Shown here: one piece after another, positions 50,589 to 59,032 of the stretch
How the letters are laid out: each line of letters begins with the position of its first letter
Numbering within the stretch: the first letter of the stretch is position 1
NCBI GenBank assembly: GCA_937927575.1
Contig: CALBEE010000028.1
Span: forward strand, 1 to 64,000
Length of the DNA: 64,000 bases
Source: an uncultured Saprospiraceae bacterium
GTDB lineage: Bacteria; Bacteroidota; Bacteroidia; Chitinophagales; Saprospiraceae
Direction of reading: 5' to 3'
Translations under genes and position numbers: made by a program
The notes under the pieces: generated by a model
What the model was told of the DNA's origin: nothing
Seen by the model: the letters and a program-made list of their open reading frames with translations, nothing else
The model's database searches: none

Positions 50589-51956
50589 TTATTTGATATA
50601 GACAGTTTTGATGTTAACAAATTCTCTAATCCCATAATAACTGAGTTCTCTACCATAGCCACTATTATTAATGCCGCCAAATGGTAATCTTGGATCAGAT
50701 TTCACATATTGATTTACAAAACAAGAGCCCGCTTCGATTTCATTTTTGGCAATATTTTCACCCTTTGCTAAGTCTTGCGTAAAAATACAAGAGCCTAATC
50801 CAAAGCTAGTATCATTAGCTACTCTAATCGCTTCACTTTCGTTTTTAACTTTTATTACAGAAGCAACTGGACCAAATATTTCATCACTATAAGCAGGCAT
50901 TCCGGGCTTTACATTGGTTAGAATGGTAGGTGGATAAAAAGCACCTTCACCTTCAGGAATGTGACCACCGAGTATTAAACTCGCACCTTGGTTTACACTC
51001 TGTACGACTTGCTCATGAACTTCATCGCGCAAATCATGTCTAGCCATAGGGCCAAGATCTACGGCTTGCATGGGATCACCCATTATGGCTTTTTCCATTT
51101 CTTCAGTAAAGAAGGTTACAAAAGTTTCATAGACCGCTTCAACCACTATAAACCTTTTAGCACCAATGCAGCTCTGTCCAGCGTTAAGCAATCGAGATTC
51201 TTTGCATTGCTGAGCAGCATGAATAAGATCTGCATCTTCTAGTATAATGTAAGGGTCAGAGCCACCTAATTCCAAAACGGTCTTTTTTATATTACTACCA
51301 CATTGACTTGCTACAGCCGCTCCAGCAGCCTCACTACCAGTAAGAGTAGCAGCCTTTATTTTATTATTATTAAGTATGGTCTCTACTTGTTTAGTTTCTA
51401 TCAGTAAAGTAGTAAAACAACCTTGTTCAAATCCTGCATCTTTAAATACTTCCTCAATATATAAGGCACACTGTGGCACGTTGGAAGCATGTTTTAGAAG
51501 ACACACATTGCCTGCCATTAAGGCTGGAGCCGCAAACCGAAAAACTTGCCACATTGGGTAGTTCCACGGCATGACGGCAAGTACAATACCCAGTGGTCTG
51601 TAACAAATCATACTTTTACTAGCTTCGGTATTTATTATTTCATCTGCTAAAAACTTTTCCGCATTCTCAGCATAATAACGACATACCCATGCACATTTTT
51701 CTATTTCTGCTTTAGCAGAATTTATTGGCTTGCCCATTTCTTGCGTTATGGCTTCGGCATATTGATCTACTCTATCTTCTAGTAATTTTGCCGCTTTGAT
51801 CATTAAACTTGCTCTATCAGAAAATGAAGTTTTTCGAAATTTATTGTAAACCTCATTTGCGCTTTCTATAATTGTGTTTACATCTTGATCAGAATGTAAA
51901 GTATGCGTTCGTATCACTTTATTGGTAGCTGGATTAGTTGATTCTATTTGTGGCAT
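50589..51956 (-). CDS. NAD(P)-dependent aldehyde dehydrogenase (succinate-semialdehyde dehydrogenase-like)
   Basis: A 455-residue ALDH superfamily enzyme. Visible motifs: MPWNYPMWQVFRFAAPALMAGN, LTGSEAAGAAVAS, the general base in LELGGSDPYIIL, and the catalytic cysteine in NAGQSCIGAKRF; EIFGPVASV and PFGGINNSGYGREL close the domain. The pattern and length fit GabD-like succinate-semialdehyde dehydrogenases. The frame extends 19 codons upstream into the preceding gene, but the ATG at 51956, one base after that gene's stop, is clearly the start. It forms an operon with the acetolactate-synthase-like gene. Confidence 0.92.
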   Translation of the reverse strand: MPQIESTNPATNKVIRTHTLHSDQDVNTIIESANEVYNKFRKTSFSDRASLMIKAAKLLEDRVDQYAEAITQEMGKPINSAKAEIEKCAWVCRYYAENAEKFLADEIINTEASKSMICYRPLGIVLAVMPWNYPMWQVFRFAAPALMAGNVCLLKHASNVPQCALYIEEVFKDAGFEQGCFTTLLIETKQVETILNNNKIKAATLTGSEAAGAAVASQCGSNIKKTVLELGGSDPYIILEDADLIHAAQQCKESRLLNAGQSCIGAKRFIVVEAVYETFVTFFTEEMEKAIMGDPMQAVDLGPMARHDLRDEVHEQVVQSVNQGASLILGGHIPEGEGAFYPPTILTNVKPGMPAYSDEIFGPVASVIKVKNESEAIRVANDTSFGLGSCIFTQDLAKGENIAKNEIEAGSCFVNQYVKSDPRLPFGGINNSGYGRELSYYGIREFVNIKTVYIK

Positions 51957-51957
51957 T

Positions 51958-53613
51958 TTATTTACTTTTTTTTGAGTCAAAATATTGAGAGAGCGAGTCA
52001 GTAAGTGTTTCATTCACTTCAGTGCTTATCGGTACTTCTATTACTGATAATTTATTACCGGAAATGGAATTTGCTAGTATATTTTTAAAATCTGCGATAT
52101 TTTTCGGCTTGTATCCATCTATACCAAAACTTTCTGCGAGCTGTACAAAGTTGGGATTGCCCAATTTGGTACCAAAAGATTTGTCTTCACTCATTTCTTG
52201 CTTCCATGTGATCAAACCATAATTATTATCATTGAGTATAATGAAGGTGCAAGAAATGCCTAATCTTTTAGCAGTTTCTAATTCTTGAATATTCATCATG
52301 GCCCCTCCGTCACCCATAAGACATACAACGGGTCTATGTGAATCTACAAGATTTGCAGCGATCCCTCCAGGAAGTGCGATACCCATTGTAGCTAATCCAT
52401 TCGAGATGATACATCCATTAGGTATGTAAGTCTTGAAATTTCTAGCGATCCACATTTTGTGACTTCCGACATCACTGATGAGTAAGCCATTGTCAGGAAG
52501 TATGTCGCGTATAGCATTGATTACTCCAGGCGCATTAAATTCAGTGGAATCGTCATCCAATGTAAAAGACTGAATGGATTCTGAAATTAAAGACCTAGTG
52601 CTTAATGTAAAATCTAAATAAGCTGTAATGCCTTGCATTCCATTTGTAATCTCTTGTAAAGTGGTAGTGAGATCACCCAATACTTCTATCTCTGGATTGT
52701 AATGTAAATCCACTTCTGCTGATTCCAAGTCGATATGTATAATTCTCTTTTTGCCTTGTGGATTCCATATGGCTGGATCATGTTCTACTATATCAAAGCC
52801 GATACAGATAATCAGATCAGCAGCCTCAGTAGCTTCAATCACATAATCTTTGAACCCCAAACCTATGGACCCTAAGGATAATGGATGGCGATCACTAATC
52901 GCACCTTTACCCATAAAAGTACATGACACAGGTATTTGAAATTGAGTTGAAAATTCTGTTAGGGCTTCACTCGCTTCAGTGCGTATGACACCGTTTCCGG
53001 CTATGATTAAAGGTTTTTTCGATTGTTTTAATAGTTGGATGGCAAGACTAATAGCTTGGCTGTCTGGAGCAGGTCTTCTGACTGAATAGTTTTTTAGGAC
53101 AGGGATAGATTCATTCAATTGTCTTGAAGCAATATTTTCAGGAAACTCTATATGTGTAGCCCCAGGTTTTTCTGCTTCTGCTACTTTAAAAGCTTTTCTC
53201 ACGATCTCAGGAATGACTTCTACATCTTGAATATGGGCGTTCCATTTGGTTATTGGATTTAGCATTTTAGTCACATCAATAATTTGATGACTTTCGCGAT
53301 GTAGTCTATTTGTGCTGCCTTGTCCAGTGATAGCGACTAATGGTGCTCTATCAAGATACGCATCGGCAATCGCTGTAATTAGATTAGTGGCACCTGGGCC
53401 TAATGTGGCGAGACACACACCTGCCTTACCAGTAAGCCTTCCCCATACATCCGCCATGAAAGCCGCTCCCTGTTCATGTCGAGTCGGAATAAATATTATA
53501 TCGGAGTTTTCAAGGGCGAATAGAAAATCTTCATTCTCTTCTCCTGGCACGCCAAAAATATACTTGACTTTTTCTTCTTCCAAGCATTGAATCATTAATT
53601 GTGCGGCGTTCAT
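51958..53613 (-). CDS. thiamine-diphosphate enzyme, acetolactate synthase large-subunit-like
   Basis: A 551-residue ThDP enzyme in the standard three-domain layout. N-terminal IFGVPGEENEDFLFAL and the catalytic-glutamate region TRHEQGAAFMADVWGR are followed by LGPGATNLITAIADAYLD; the central domain carries IIAGNGVIR; the C-terminal ThDP/Mg motif is MGDGGAMMNIQEL with NDNNYG. It resembles the catabolic AlsS-type acetolactate synthases. No regulatory subunit or acetolactate decarboxylase gene is adjacent; its only partner is the aldehyde dehydrogenase, so a different 2-oxoacid condensation or decarboxylation is possible. Confidence 0.85.
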   Translation of the reverse strand: MNAAQLMIQCLEEEKVKYIFGVPGEENEDFLFALENSDIIFIPTRHEQGAAFMADVWGRLTGKAGVCLATLGPGATNLITAIADAYLDRAPLVAITGQGSTNRLHRESHQIIDVTKMLNPITKWNAHIQDVEVIPEIVRKAFKVAEAEKPGATHIEFPENIASRQLNESIPVLKNYSVRRPAPDSQAISLAIQLLKQSKKPLIIAGNGVIRTEASEALTEFSTQFQIPVSCTFMGKGAISDRHPLSLGSIGLGFKDYVIEATEAADLIICIGFDIVEHDPAIWNPQGKKRIIHIDLESAEVDLHYNPEIEVLGDLTTTLQEITNGMQGITAYLDFTLSTRSLISESIQSFTLDDDSTEFNAPGVINAIRDILPDNGLLISDVGSHKMWIARNFKTYIPNGCIISNGLATMGIALPGGIAANLVDSHRPVVCLMGDGGAMMNIQELETAKRLGISCTFIILNDNNYGLITWKQEMSEDKSFGTKLGNPNFVQLAESFGIDGYKPKNIADFKNILANSISGNKLSVIEVPISTEVNETLTDSLSQYFDSKKSK

Positions 53614-53629
53614 AGGATAGAATTTAGTT

Positions 53630-54520
53630 CTATACCTTTACTTTTTTTAGACCTTCAGTGTTCGTTTGTAATGGAGTATTTTTATAGTTTTTTATTTCAA
53701 TGATATCACCAGGTAAATTTATTCCAGCGGCTTCTAAGGCATTTAAGGCATTCTTCATAGCTTGAGATTGTATTTCTGTTCCGCTATGATTTTTATCAAA
53801 AGTATCTAGCCAATATTGTACAGTGATGTTAATGGTACTCGCACCCAATTCACTGATTAAAGTCTTTGGGGGCTTCTCATCTAGTAAAATACCGGGAACA
53901 TTTGATATGGATGTAATAATTATCTTACGAGCTTTGTCAATGTCAGTTCCATAATCAAGTCCGATAGAAAAACTTTTTCTGAGAAATCCGTCAATGGTGT
54001 AATTGTATAATGGGTTTTTAATAATTTGACCATTAGGTACAAAGACATCTTTCCCATCGAAGGTTTTAATATGTGTATCTCTGAGACTCATCTCAGTAAT
54101 GGTTCCTTCAACGCTACCTGTCAAGACGGTATCACCAATACGAAAAGGTCTATTAAAAGCCATAATTACACCAGCAAGAAAGTTTTCAGCGATATCTTTA
54201 AATGCGAAGCCAATCACAACTGATGAAATCGTTGCAGCGCCAAGTACACTACTAGCTATTCCAGATTGGCCTATGATATATAAAAATAAAAGTAGTCCGA
54301 TAATGACATTGATAATCCTAAAAATACTATCTATAAACCCTACGAGTAATCTGTCGTCTGCCTTTTCTAACATATATTTTACAGATCGCTTACGGACGTA
54401 GCGTAATATACTTAGTAAAGTAAAGACTATGATAAAAGCCAAAGCTAATTTGGGTATGATAGCAATTATATTATCATAGTAGCTTGCAATTTGGATTTTG
54501 AGATCATTTATTATTTCCAT
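53630..54520 (-). CDS. MscS-family mechanosensitive channel (second)
   Basis: A 296-residue channel. It has membrane helices at about 18-35, 63-85 and 88-115, the pore helix region ATISSVVIGFAFKDIAENFLAGVIMAF, the beta domain PFRIGDTVLTGSVEGTITEMSLRDT, and a C-terminal alpha-beta domain with PKTLISELG. It is a paralogue of 26858-27775 with the same length class. Unlike that gene it has no CGAACA-type promoter. It is about 16 bases downstream of nothing else: the next upstream gene (54615) is 94 bases away on the same strand. Confidence 0.93.
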   Translation of the reverse strand: MEIINDLKIQIASYYDNIIAIIPKLALAFIIVFTLLSILRYVRKRSVKYMLEKADDRLLVGFIDSIFRIINVIIGLLLFLYIIGQSGIASSVLGAATISSVVIGFAFKDIAENFLAGVIMAFNRPFRIGDTVLTGSVEGTITEMSLRDTHIKTFDGKDVFVPNGQIIKNPLYNYTIDGFLRKSFSIGLDYGTDIDKARKIIITSISNVPGILLDEKPPKTLISELGASTINITVQYWLDTFDKNHSGTEIQSQAMKNALNALEAAGINLPGDIIEIKNYKNTPLQTNTEGLKKVKV

Positions 54521-54614
54521 AAAGTAAATAAGGTTTAATTAAGTCGTAGCACAACAAGTACCTGATAACTGTGATCAGGTTTAAATAAAAAAAATCTATT
54601 AAGCACTCATGCCT

Positions 54615-55136
54615 TTAACGATCTTTTAAGGATACGCCATCTACTACAAAAGATAAGCCGTGCTGTCCTTGAGTAGTAATCATCACGGCTTGGAAAATCG
54701 GTTTTGTATCCTTGTCAGCTCCCCATGTTACAATAAAGTTGGCACCAGATCCTCCACTAGAATCGCTTCTGTCGATTACATAATCAATGGATTGCATTGG
54801 TTTCAATAATAATGTTCTGTCTAGATAAGATCTTACTAACTTTCCGCTAGTGTCATAATAATCTATTGAACTTATGTAAGTATTTTCTGTAAGACTGGTA
54901 TTTCTAATGCTCAGAGTAGCAGTGAGTAATACCGAGCTCAACTTTGATTCTGCATAGATATCAGAATAGATAGGCACATATACAGTATCGTGATATGCTA
55001 AGGCAATATCATCTATGTATGAAAGATTTGCATCTAAAATATCCTCTCCTGTCGTATTCAGATTTGGATCATTTTGAATGCAAGATGTAAGTATAGTCAT
55101 CATTGCTAAGACTAATATCAACCAATTTCCATTCAT
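54615..55136 (-). CDS. DUF3124 lipoprotein
   Basis: A 173-residue lipoprotein with lipobox LTSC (Cys19). The mature domain matches DUF3124: DTVYVPIYSDIYAESK, LTATLSIRNTSLTENTYISSIDYYDTSGKLVRSYL, then the ending with GGSGANFIVTWGADKDTKPIFQAVMI. The function is unknown. It is membrane-anchored on the periplasmic side and lies in the stress island between MscS and PA2169 genes. Confidence 0.85.
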   Translation of the reverse strand: MNGNWLILVLAMMTILTSCIQNDPNLNTTGEDILDANLSYIDDIALAYHDTVYVPIYSDIYAESKLSSVLLTATLSIRNTSLTENTYISSIDYYDTSGKLVRSYLDRTLLLKPMQSIDYVIDRSDSSGGSGANFIVTWGADKDTKPIFQAVMITTQGQHGLSFVVDGVSLKDR

Positions 55137-55262
55137 AGATTAGATTTTTTGACTATTGTAAAAATTGCAAGCTAATATTTTTTTGATGTAAAAATTCAAT
55201 ATACAGTAGTTTGAATTTTTTTACTAAGATAGTATCCCATTAATGATAACATCCATAATTAG

Positions 55263-55721
55263 TTAAGCAGGTATAGAATTAAATTCTTCTCGTAACGCAA
55301 CTAGGTTATTGAGCTCTAATTGGATTGTAGTTTTTTGTTTAATTAGATTATTTTTTAATTCGGGTTGAATTTCCATTTCTTGGAGTACACTATCGTATTC
55401 GCTGATTAATGTCGTTGCCCCTCGTTCGATTTCATCTACTATTGTTTGGAATTCATTATTGCTACCACTAATTTTCATATCTATCATTGCTCTATGTAAT
55501 TGACCGAGATAGCTTGTTCTAACTTCCGCATCACCGCCCATTGCCGCAATATGTCCTTCTAGTAATTTATGCATTTCGTTTCTTTCGGAAGCATATCTTT
55601 CGCACCACTCCTTGAGCGCATGATTACTAGTAAGTTTTGCTATTTCTAAATATGCCTTTTCGGCATCGGTTAGCCTAATGACTAATAATTGCAGAGCGTC
55701 TCTTACGGTATTCGTTTTCAT
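55263..55721 (-). CDS. PA2169-family four-helix-bundle protein (second)
   Basis: A 152-residue paralogue of 20872-21330, with the same length and motif order: LLVIRLTDAEKAYLEIAKL, ASERNEMHKLLEGHIAAMGGDAE, LGQLHRAMIDMKIS. Glu and His in the second helix suggest a ferritin-like bundle, but the metal-binding set is incomplete by eye. It has its own ECF-type promoter, which overlaps the end of the XRE regulator gene upstream. Confidence 0.85.
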   Translation of the reverse strand: MKTNTVRDALQLLVIRLTDAEKAYLEIAKLTSNHALKEWCERYASERNEMHKLLEGHIAAMGGDAEVRTSYLGQLHRAMIDMKISGSNNEFQTIVDEIERGATTLISEYDSVLQEMEIQPELKNNLIKQKTTIQLELNNLVALREEFNSIPA

Positions 55722-55757
55722 ATTATTTATTTTTCTTAAAGTAAAATTTCTATGAAG

Positions 55758-55785
55758 AGTACTCTGAAAGATTCACATTTGTTCG
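55758..55785 (-). promoter_or_regulatory. ECF-type promoter, second PA2169 gene
   Basis: CGAACA (55785-55780), 17 bases, GTACT (from 55762), about 41 bases before the ATG. The left flank ATCGAACAAAT matches the first PA2169 gene's promoter. Confidence 0.6.
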
Positions 55786-55786
55786 A

Positions 55787-56308
55787 TTATTCTTCTTCTA
55801 CATTAGGATAGATATCTTGGATAAGATTCCAGTTAGACGAAACTAATGAGCCCAGCAATTCTATCAAATTATCCAATGTTGCATACAGTTCTTTATTATT
55901 AGCATAACTATCTTCTTCTTTTTTCATCTCATAGAGTGTCTTGTAGCCTTCGTATACCTTTGTCATCTCGTTAGTCTGTTGTACGAATGAATCCATTTGT
56001 TGACCTATGTAGGAGTCTATTGGTCCTTGGTCAGATTCGTTGACATGCAATGATTCTCTAGGAGATTCTGAGAGCTTAGTTTCTAGCATATCGTTGGGTT
56101 CTACATTGAAATAGATACAAGTTTCTATAAACTTTGCGACTTTCGGTTCTACAAGACCGGATTCGTAACTCGCAATGTTATTTCTTGACATACCCAGTAA
56201 CTCTGCTAATTTGGTTTGACTTAAACCTTGCATTCTTCTCAAAAACTTTAGATTCATACCAAAATATGTCGGTTTTGGTATTTTCTTGGTTTTTTTATTC
56301 TCAAGCAT
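55787..56308 (-). CDS. XRE-family transcriptional regulator
   Basis: A 173-residue protein with an N-terminal Cro/CI-type helix-turn-helix (about residues 17-72: LKFLRRMQGLSQTKLAELLGMSRNNIASYESGLVEPKVAK). The remainder is helical and similar to that of the divergently encoded regulator at 56431 (MDSFVQQTNEMTKVYEGYKTLYEMKK), so it is likely a dimerisation or partner-binding part. No signal-sensing motif is visible. The two genes share a 122-base intergenic region. Confidence 0.88.
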   Translation of the reverse strand: MLENKKTKKIPKPTYFGMNLKFLRRMQGLSQTKLAELLGMSRNNIASYESGLVEPKVAKFIETCIYFNVEPNDMLETKLSESPRESLHVNESDQGPIDSYIGQQMDSFVQQTNEMTKVYEGYKTLYEMKKEEDSYANNKELYATLDNLIELLGSLVSSNWNLIQDIYPNVEEE

Positions 56309-56379
56309 CTTTATTTTTTTTAAATTCGATTACAAATCGCACGATAATTGATATATGTTCTTTGAATTTGATTAATAAA

Positions 56380-56408
56380 TGAACAATATGAGGGTGCGAT
56401 GAGTATGG
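56380..56408 (+). promoter_or_regulatory. ECF-type promoter, plus-strand XRE gene
   Basis: TGAACA (56380-56385), 17 bases, GTATGG (from 56403), 28 bases before the ATG at 56431. Confidence 0.55.
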
Positions 56409-56430
56409 AAGTCGATTTAACATTTATCTT

Positions 56431-56958
56431 ATGAGCAACACACCAACAAATCAAGGCATATTATCACAAAATGTGAAATTTTTAAGAAAGAAGCATAGTA
56501 TGTCTCAAGAAGATCTTGCAACTCGGCTAAACATAAAGAGATCCAATGTAGCGGCATATGAGAGTAAAAACGTTGAGCCTCGACTAAGAATAGTCCTTGA
56601 AATAGCACGCATCTTTAATATTAGTATAGATGCTTTAGTATCACAGCGTCTATCAGAGAATGATAATTATGAAAGTTTTTCTAATAATTCAGTTACGGCG
56701 CCTGCAGAGAACGAACTTAATATTGATAAGGATAGTGACCAGATGCAATCTTTTATTCAGAAATCAATTAAGATCAGAAAGATCTTAGAAGGTTTCAAGG
56801 CCTTCTACACTATGAAAAAGAATAATATAAAAGATATGACAGATGATAAAGAACGAGTCATATTCGACATTGATAATTTTGTTAATCTGATGGAACACCT
56901 ATTATCGTATAATGAAAAGGTGATCAAAGCAATAGGTAATAAGACTATATTGAAATAA
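56431..56958 (+). CDS. XRE-family transcriptional regulator (paralogue, divergent)
   Basis: A 175-residue protein with a Cro/CI helix-turn-helix at about residues 13-68 (VKFLRKKHSMSQEDLATRLNIKRSNVAAYESKNVEPRLRI) and a helical C-terminal half similar to that of the regulator at 55787 (MQSFIQKSIKIRKILEGFKAFYTMKK). It has an ECF-type promoter, and the next gene downstream is an ECF sigma factor, so the two may form a feedback loop (inference). The transcript ends at the terminator at 56994. Confidence 0.88.
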   Translation: MSNTPTNQGILSQNVKFLRKKHSMSQEDLATRLNIKRSNVAAYESKNVEPRLRIVLEIARIFNISIDALVSQRLSENDNYESFSNNSVTAPAENELNIDKDSDQMQSFIQKSIKIRKILEGFKAFYTMKKNNIKDMTDDKERVIFDIDNFVNLMEHLLSYNEKVIKAIGNKTILK

Positions 56959-56993
56959 AATTTGTGATAATTTTGCACAATACCAAGTAATTC

Positions 56994-57025
56994 AAACCCA
57001 TTGTCCTCTCGGCAATGGGTTTTTT
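56994..57025 (+). terminator. terminator after the plus-strand XRE gene
   Basis: Ten-bp stem AAACCCATTG (56994-57003) with CAATGGGTTT (57013-57022), 9-base loop, then T-run to 57025. The following 190 bases before the next promoter are AT-rich and empty. Confidence 0.85.
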
Positions 57026-57217
57026 AATTTCAAAATTGTGGAATAATGATCTTTTTATCTTGTATTGTTGAAATATAACACAGTTTGTTCTAGCTCTGTG
57101 ATGGATGTTGAAAATATTTCTAGAATCTGTACTATGATGTAATTCGTTGAAAATCAACTGTCTACGATTTATTAGTGAAAATAAATCACACTTTATCATA
57201 TTAAAATGAGTTTTAAA

Positions 57218-57248
57218 TGAACATTAAAGGGTTTTATGTGGTTATAAT
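57218..57248 (+). promoter_or_regulatory. ECF-type promoter (variant), ECF sigma gene
   Basis: TGAACA (57218-57223), 17 bases, GTTATAAT (from 57241), 34 bases before the ATG. If functional it would make the sigma factor autoregulated. Confidence 0.45.
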
Positions 57249-57274
57249 AATCAAACGCACAAAATTCTACAATT

Positions 57275-57787
57275 ATGACACAGATACAATTTGAATTCTA
57301 CTACAACGAAAATTATTCGGCACTTAAAAATTTTGCTAAGAAATTGACCAGGAATGAAGTAGACGCTGAAGATCTCGTTCAAGAGACTGCAATCAAAGCC
57401 TACCGTGGCATGAATACTTTTAATGTAGGAACGAGTTTCAAGAGTTGGGCTTTTACAATTCTAAAAAATACATTTATTACTAAATACAATAAGCGTAAGA
57501 AAAAGGGAGTAGTAAACAAACCTATCGAGGATTTTACTTTTGCTTTAGAATGTAAACATGCGCTGGATAATGATGCTCTATCCAAAATAAGAGTAAAGGA
57601 AATCAAGAAATGCATCGATCAATTAAGTTATAAAAGTAAGTTACCTTTTATGATGCACGTGGAGGGATTTCAATATAATGAAATTGCAGACACTTTGAGT
57701 ATCCCTGTAGGAACAGTGAAAAGTCGAATAAACTTTGCCAGACAAAAACTTAAGCAGGTACTAGTGGATAAAGGTTTGGCGGCATAA
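57275..57787 (+). CDS. ECF sigma factor
   Basis: A 170-residue ECF sigma factor. Region 2 (about 8-75) reads YNENYSALKNFAKKLTRNEVDAEDLVQETAIKAYRGM and FKSWAFTILKNTFITKYNK; region 4 (about 110-165) has KLPFMMHVEGFQYNEIADTLSIPVGTVKSRINFARQKL. No anti-sigma gene is adjacent, so control may be transcriptional, possibly through the XRE pair next door. It lies in the densest part of the island holding genes with the CGAACA-type promoter and is the first candidate for the sigma factor that reads them (inference). Confidence 0.9.
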   Translation: MTQIQFEFYYNENYSALKNFAKKLTRNEVDAEDLVQETAIKAYRGMNTFNVGTSFKSWAFTILKNTFITKYNKRKKKGVVNKPIEDFTFALECKHALDNDALSKIRVKEIKKCIDQLSYKSKLPFMMHVEGFQYNEIADTLSIPVGTVKSRINFARQKLKQVLVDKGLAA

Positions 57788-57801
57788 TTTTAAGTTGAAA
57801 G

Positions 57802-57831
57802 CGAACAACTTAAATCATTTTAGAGTATCAT
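57802..57831 (+). promoter_or_regulatory. ECF-type promoter, YtxH gene
   Basis: CGAACA (57802-57807), 17 bases, GTATCATAAT (from 57825), 52 bases before the ATG, only 15 bases after the ECF sigma stop codon. Confidence 0.65.
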
Positions 57832-57876
57832 AATTGACACATTATTTTTTAACATTTTAAACGACACTATATAAAT

Positions 57877-58233
57877 ATGAATAAGCAGAAGAATAGAAAC
57901 AATGCACTTTTATTATTATCAGGAGCAATAGTAGGAGCCGCGGCAACTTATTACCTGAATACACCTAAGGGAAAGCAACTTACTAAATCTGTAATAGACA
58001 CAACTAAAAAGACTGGAGCTTCTATTGCTGATACGGCTAATCAAATGACTGAATCTTTCAGAGAAAGAACTAATGATATTATGTCGGCGGCCGGTAGTAG
58101 TATGAATACTATAAAAAATAAAGTGAGCCACAAGACAGAGGATGTTTTGTCTGAAGCAGAAAATCAGTTAGATGACCTGGCGATTGGTGCTTCGAAAGCT
58201 AGAAAAGCAATTAAAAATGGCTCGTTGTCATAA
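57877..58233 (+). CDS. YtxH domain protein
   Basis: A 118-residue protein with one N-terminal glycine-rich membrane helix (ALLLLSGAIVGAAATYYLNTPKGKQL; residues 10-36), which is the YtxH signature, followed by a long amphipathic helix rich in Lys, Glu and Thr. YtxH proteins are general-stress proteins in Firmicutes and common in Bacteroidota, with unknown molecular role. It has its own ECF-type promoter and terminator. Confidence 0.88.
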   Translation: MNKQKNRNNALLLLSGAIVGAAATYYLNTPKGKQLTKSVIDTTKKTGASIADTANQMTESFRERTNDIMSAAGSSMNTIKNKVSHKTEDVLSEAENQLDDLAIGASKARKAIKNGSLS

Positions 58234-58293
58234 GGGACTATGGAGTGGTAAGATCAGTCAAAAAGCTTACTACTCATATCTCAATAAAGATAT

Positions 58294-58334
58294 AATAGCT
58301 TTTGGACAATTAGGATGTTCAAAAGCTATTTTTA
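58294..58334 (+). terminator. terminator after the YtxH gene
   Basis: Eleven-bp stem around ATAGCTTTTG (58294-58304) with CAAAAGCTAT (58320-58330), then TTTTTA. It separates YtxH from the holin-like gene, which begins 22 bases later. Confidence 0.7.
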
Positions 58335-58355
58335 TGTTACATTAATTCTAACCAA

Positions 58356-58712
58356 ATGAATCAAAACCTTATTCAAGATATAGGTGAAAACTTCGAGTAT
58401 GTCAAAACAATAGTTAGTAATACTATCGAAATTAAAAAAATCGAAGCGGCAGAATCTGTCGCGCAGATATTGGGAAAATTGATCTTGTCAGTCTTTGTAA
58501 TTTTGCTCACTGGATTAATACTTGTCGGTTTTTGTGTTATCTGTGTCATATGGTTAGCATCAGTCTTAGGATCAACGATTCAAGCCATTGTAATTTTATG
58601 TGGCGTTTGTTTCATCACTTTAGTTTTACTTTACCTGTTTAGAAAGCCATTGCTTTATAGACCTTGTATAAGTTTTATAGATAGTATTATAGATATTGAT
58701 AACAAAGCGTAA
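58356..58712 (+). CDS. phage-holin/YqjE-like (PF07332-type) membrane protein
   Basis: A 118-residue protein with an N-terminal amphipathic part (EYVKTIVSNTIEIKKIEAAESVAQIL) and two membrane helices (ILSVFVILLTGLILVGFCVICVIWL and IQAIVILCGVCFITLVLLYLF), then FRKPLL. This is the layout of the putative actinobacterial holin-X/YqjE family found beside YtxH genes. It is not a phage gene in this context. Coupled to the next gene with a one-base gap. Confidence 0.8.
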   Translation: MNQNLIQDIGENFEYVKTIVSNTIEIKKIEAAESVAQILGKLILSVFVILLTGLILVGFCVICVIWLASVLGSTIQAIVILCGVCFITLVLLYLFRKPLLYRPCISFIDSIIDIDNKA

Positions 58713-58713
58713 T

Positions 58714-58932
58714 ATGGATTTAACTGAAAGAAAAATTAAACTGCAAAAGGAAATAGATGTATCTAAAAAAATGATCAGGAAGAATATTTCTAGTTTTCAA
58801 CCATTAGGATATATTTTTAAACGAAAACCTTCAAACTCAAAAGACTCATCTCGATCTAGTATATTCAGTTTTTTGCACCAAATACCATGGTTTGATTCAT
58901 TTCAAAAAGTTATCAATGTAATTTTGAAATAA
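58714..58932 (+). CDS. small basic protein encoded with the holin-like gene
   Basis: A 72-residue, Lys- and Ser-rich protein starting MDLTERKIKLQKEIDVSK and ending in an aromatic amphipathic segment (IPWFDSFQKVINVIL). Not recognised. The frame opens at a TTG (58696), but the ATG at 58714, one base after the preceding stop, is the probable start. The fixed position after a YqjE-like gene recalls the third gene of YtxH/YqjE clusters in other Bacteroidota (my recollection). Confidence 0.6.
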   Translation: MDLTERKIKLQKEIDVSKKMIRKNISSFQPLGYIFKRKPSNSKDSSRSSIFSFLHQIPWFDSFQKVINVILK

Positions 58933-59032
58933 ATTGTACTTATATTCATGTTTCGTGTAGGTGGACAAATCGAAAACACAGATTAATGTAATCGCCAAAA
59001 TCAAATTTTTCTTAATACATTCCCCATAAACT

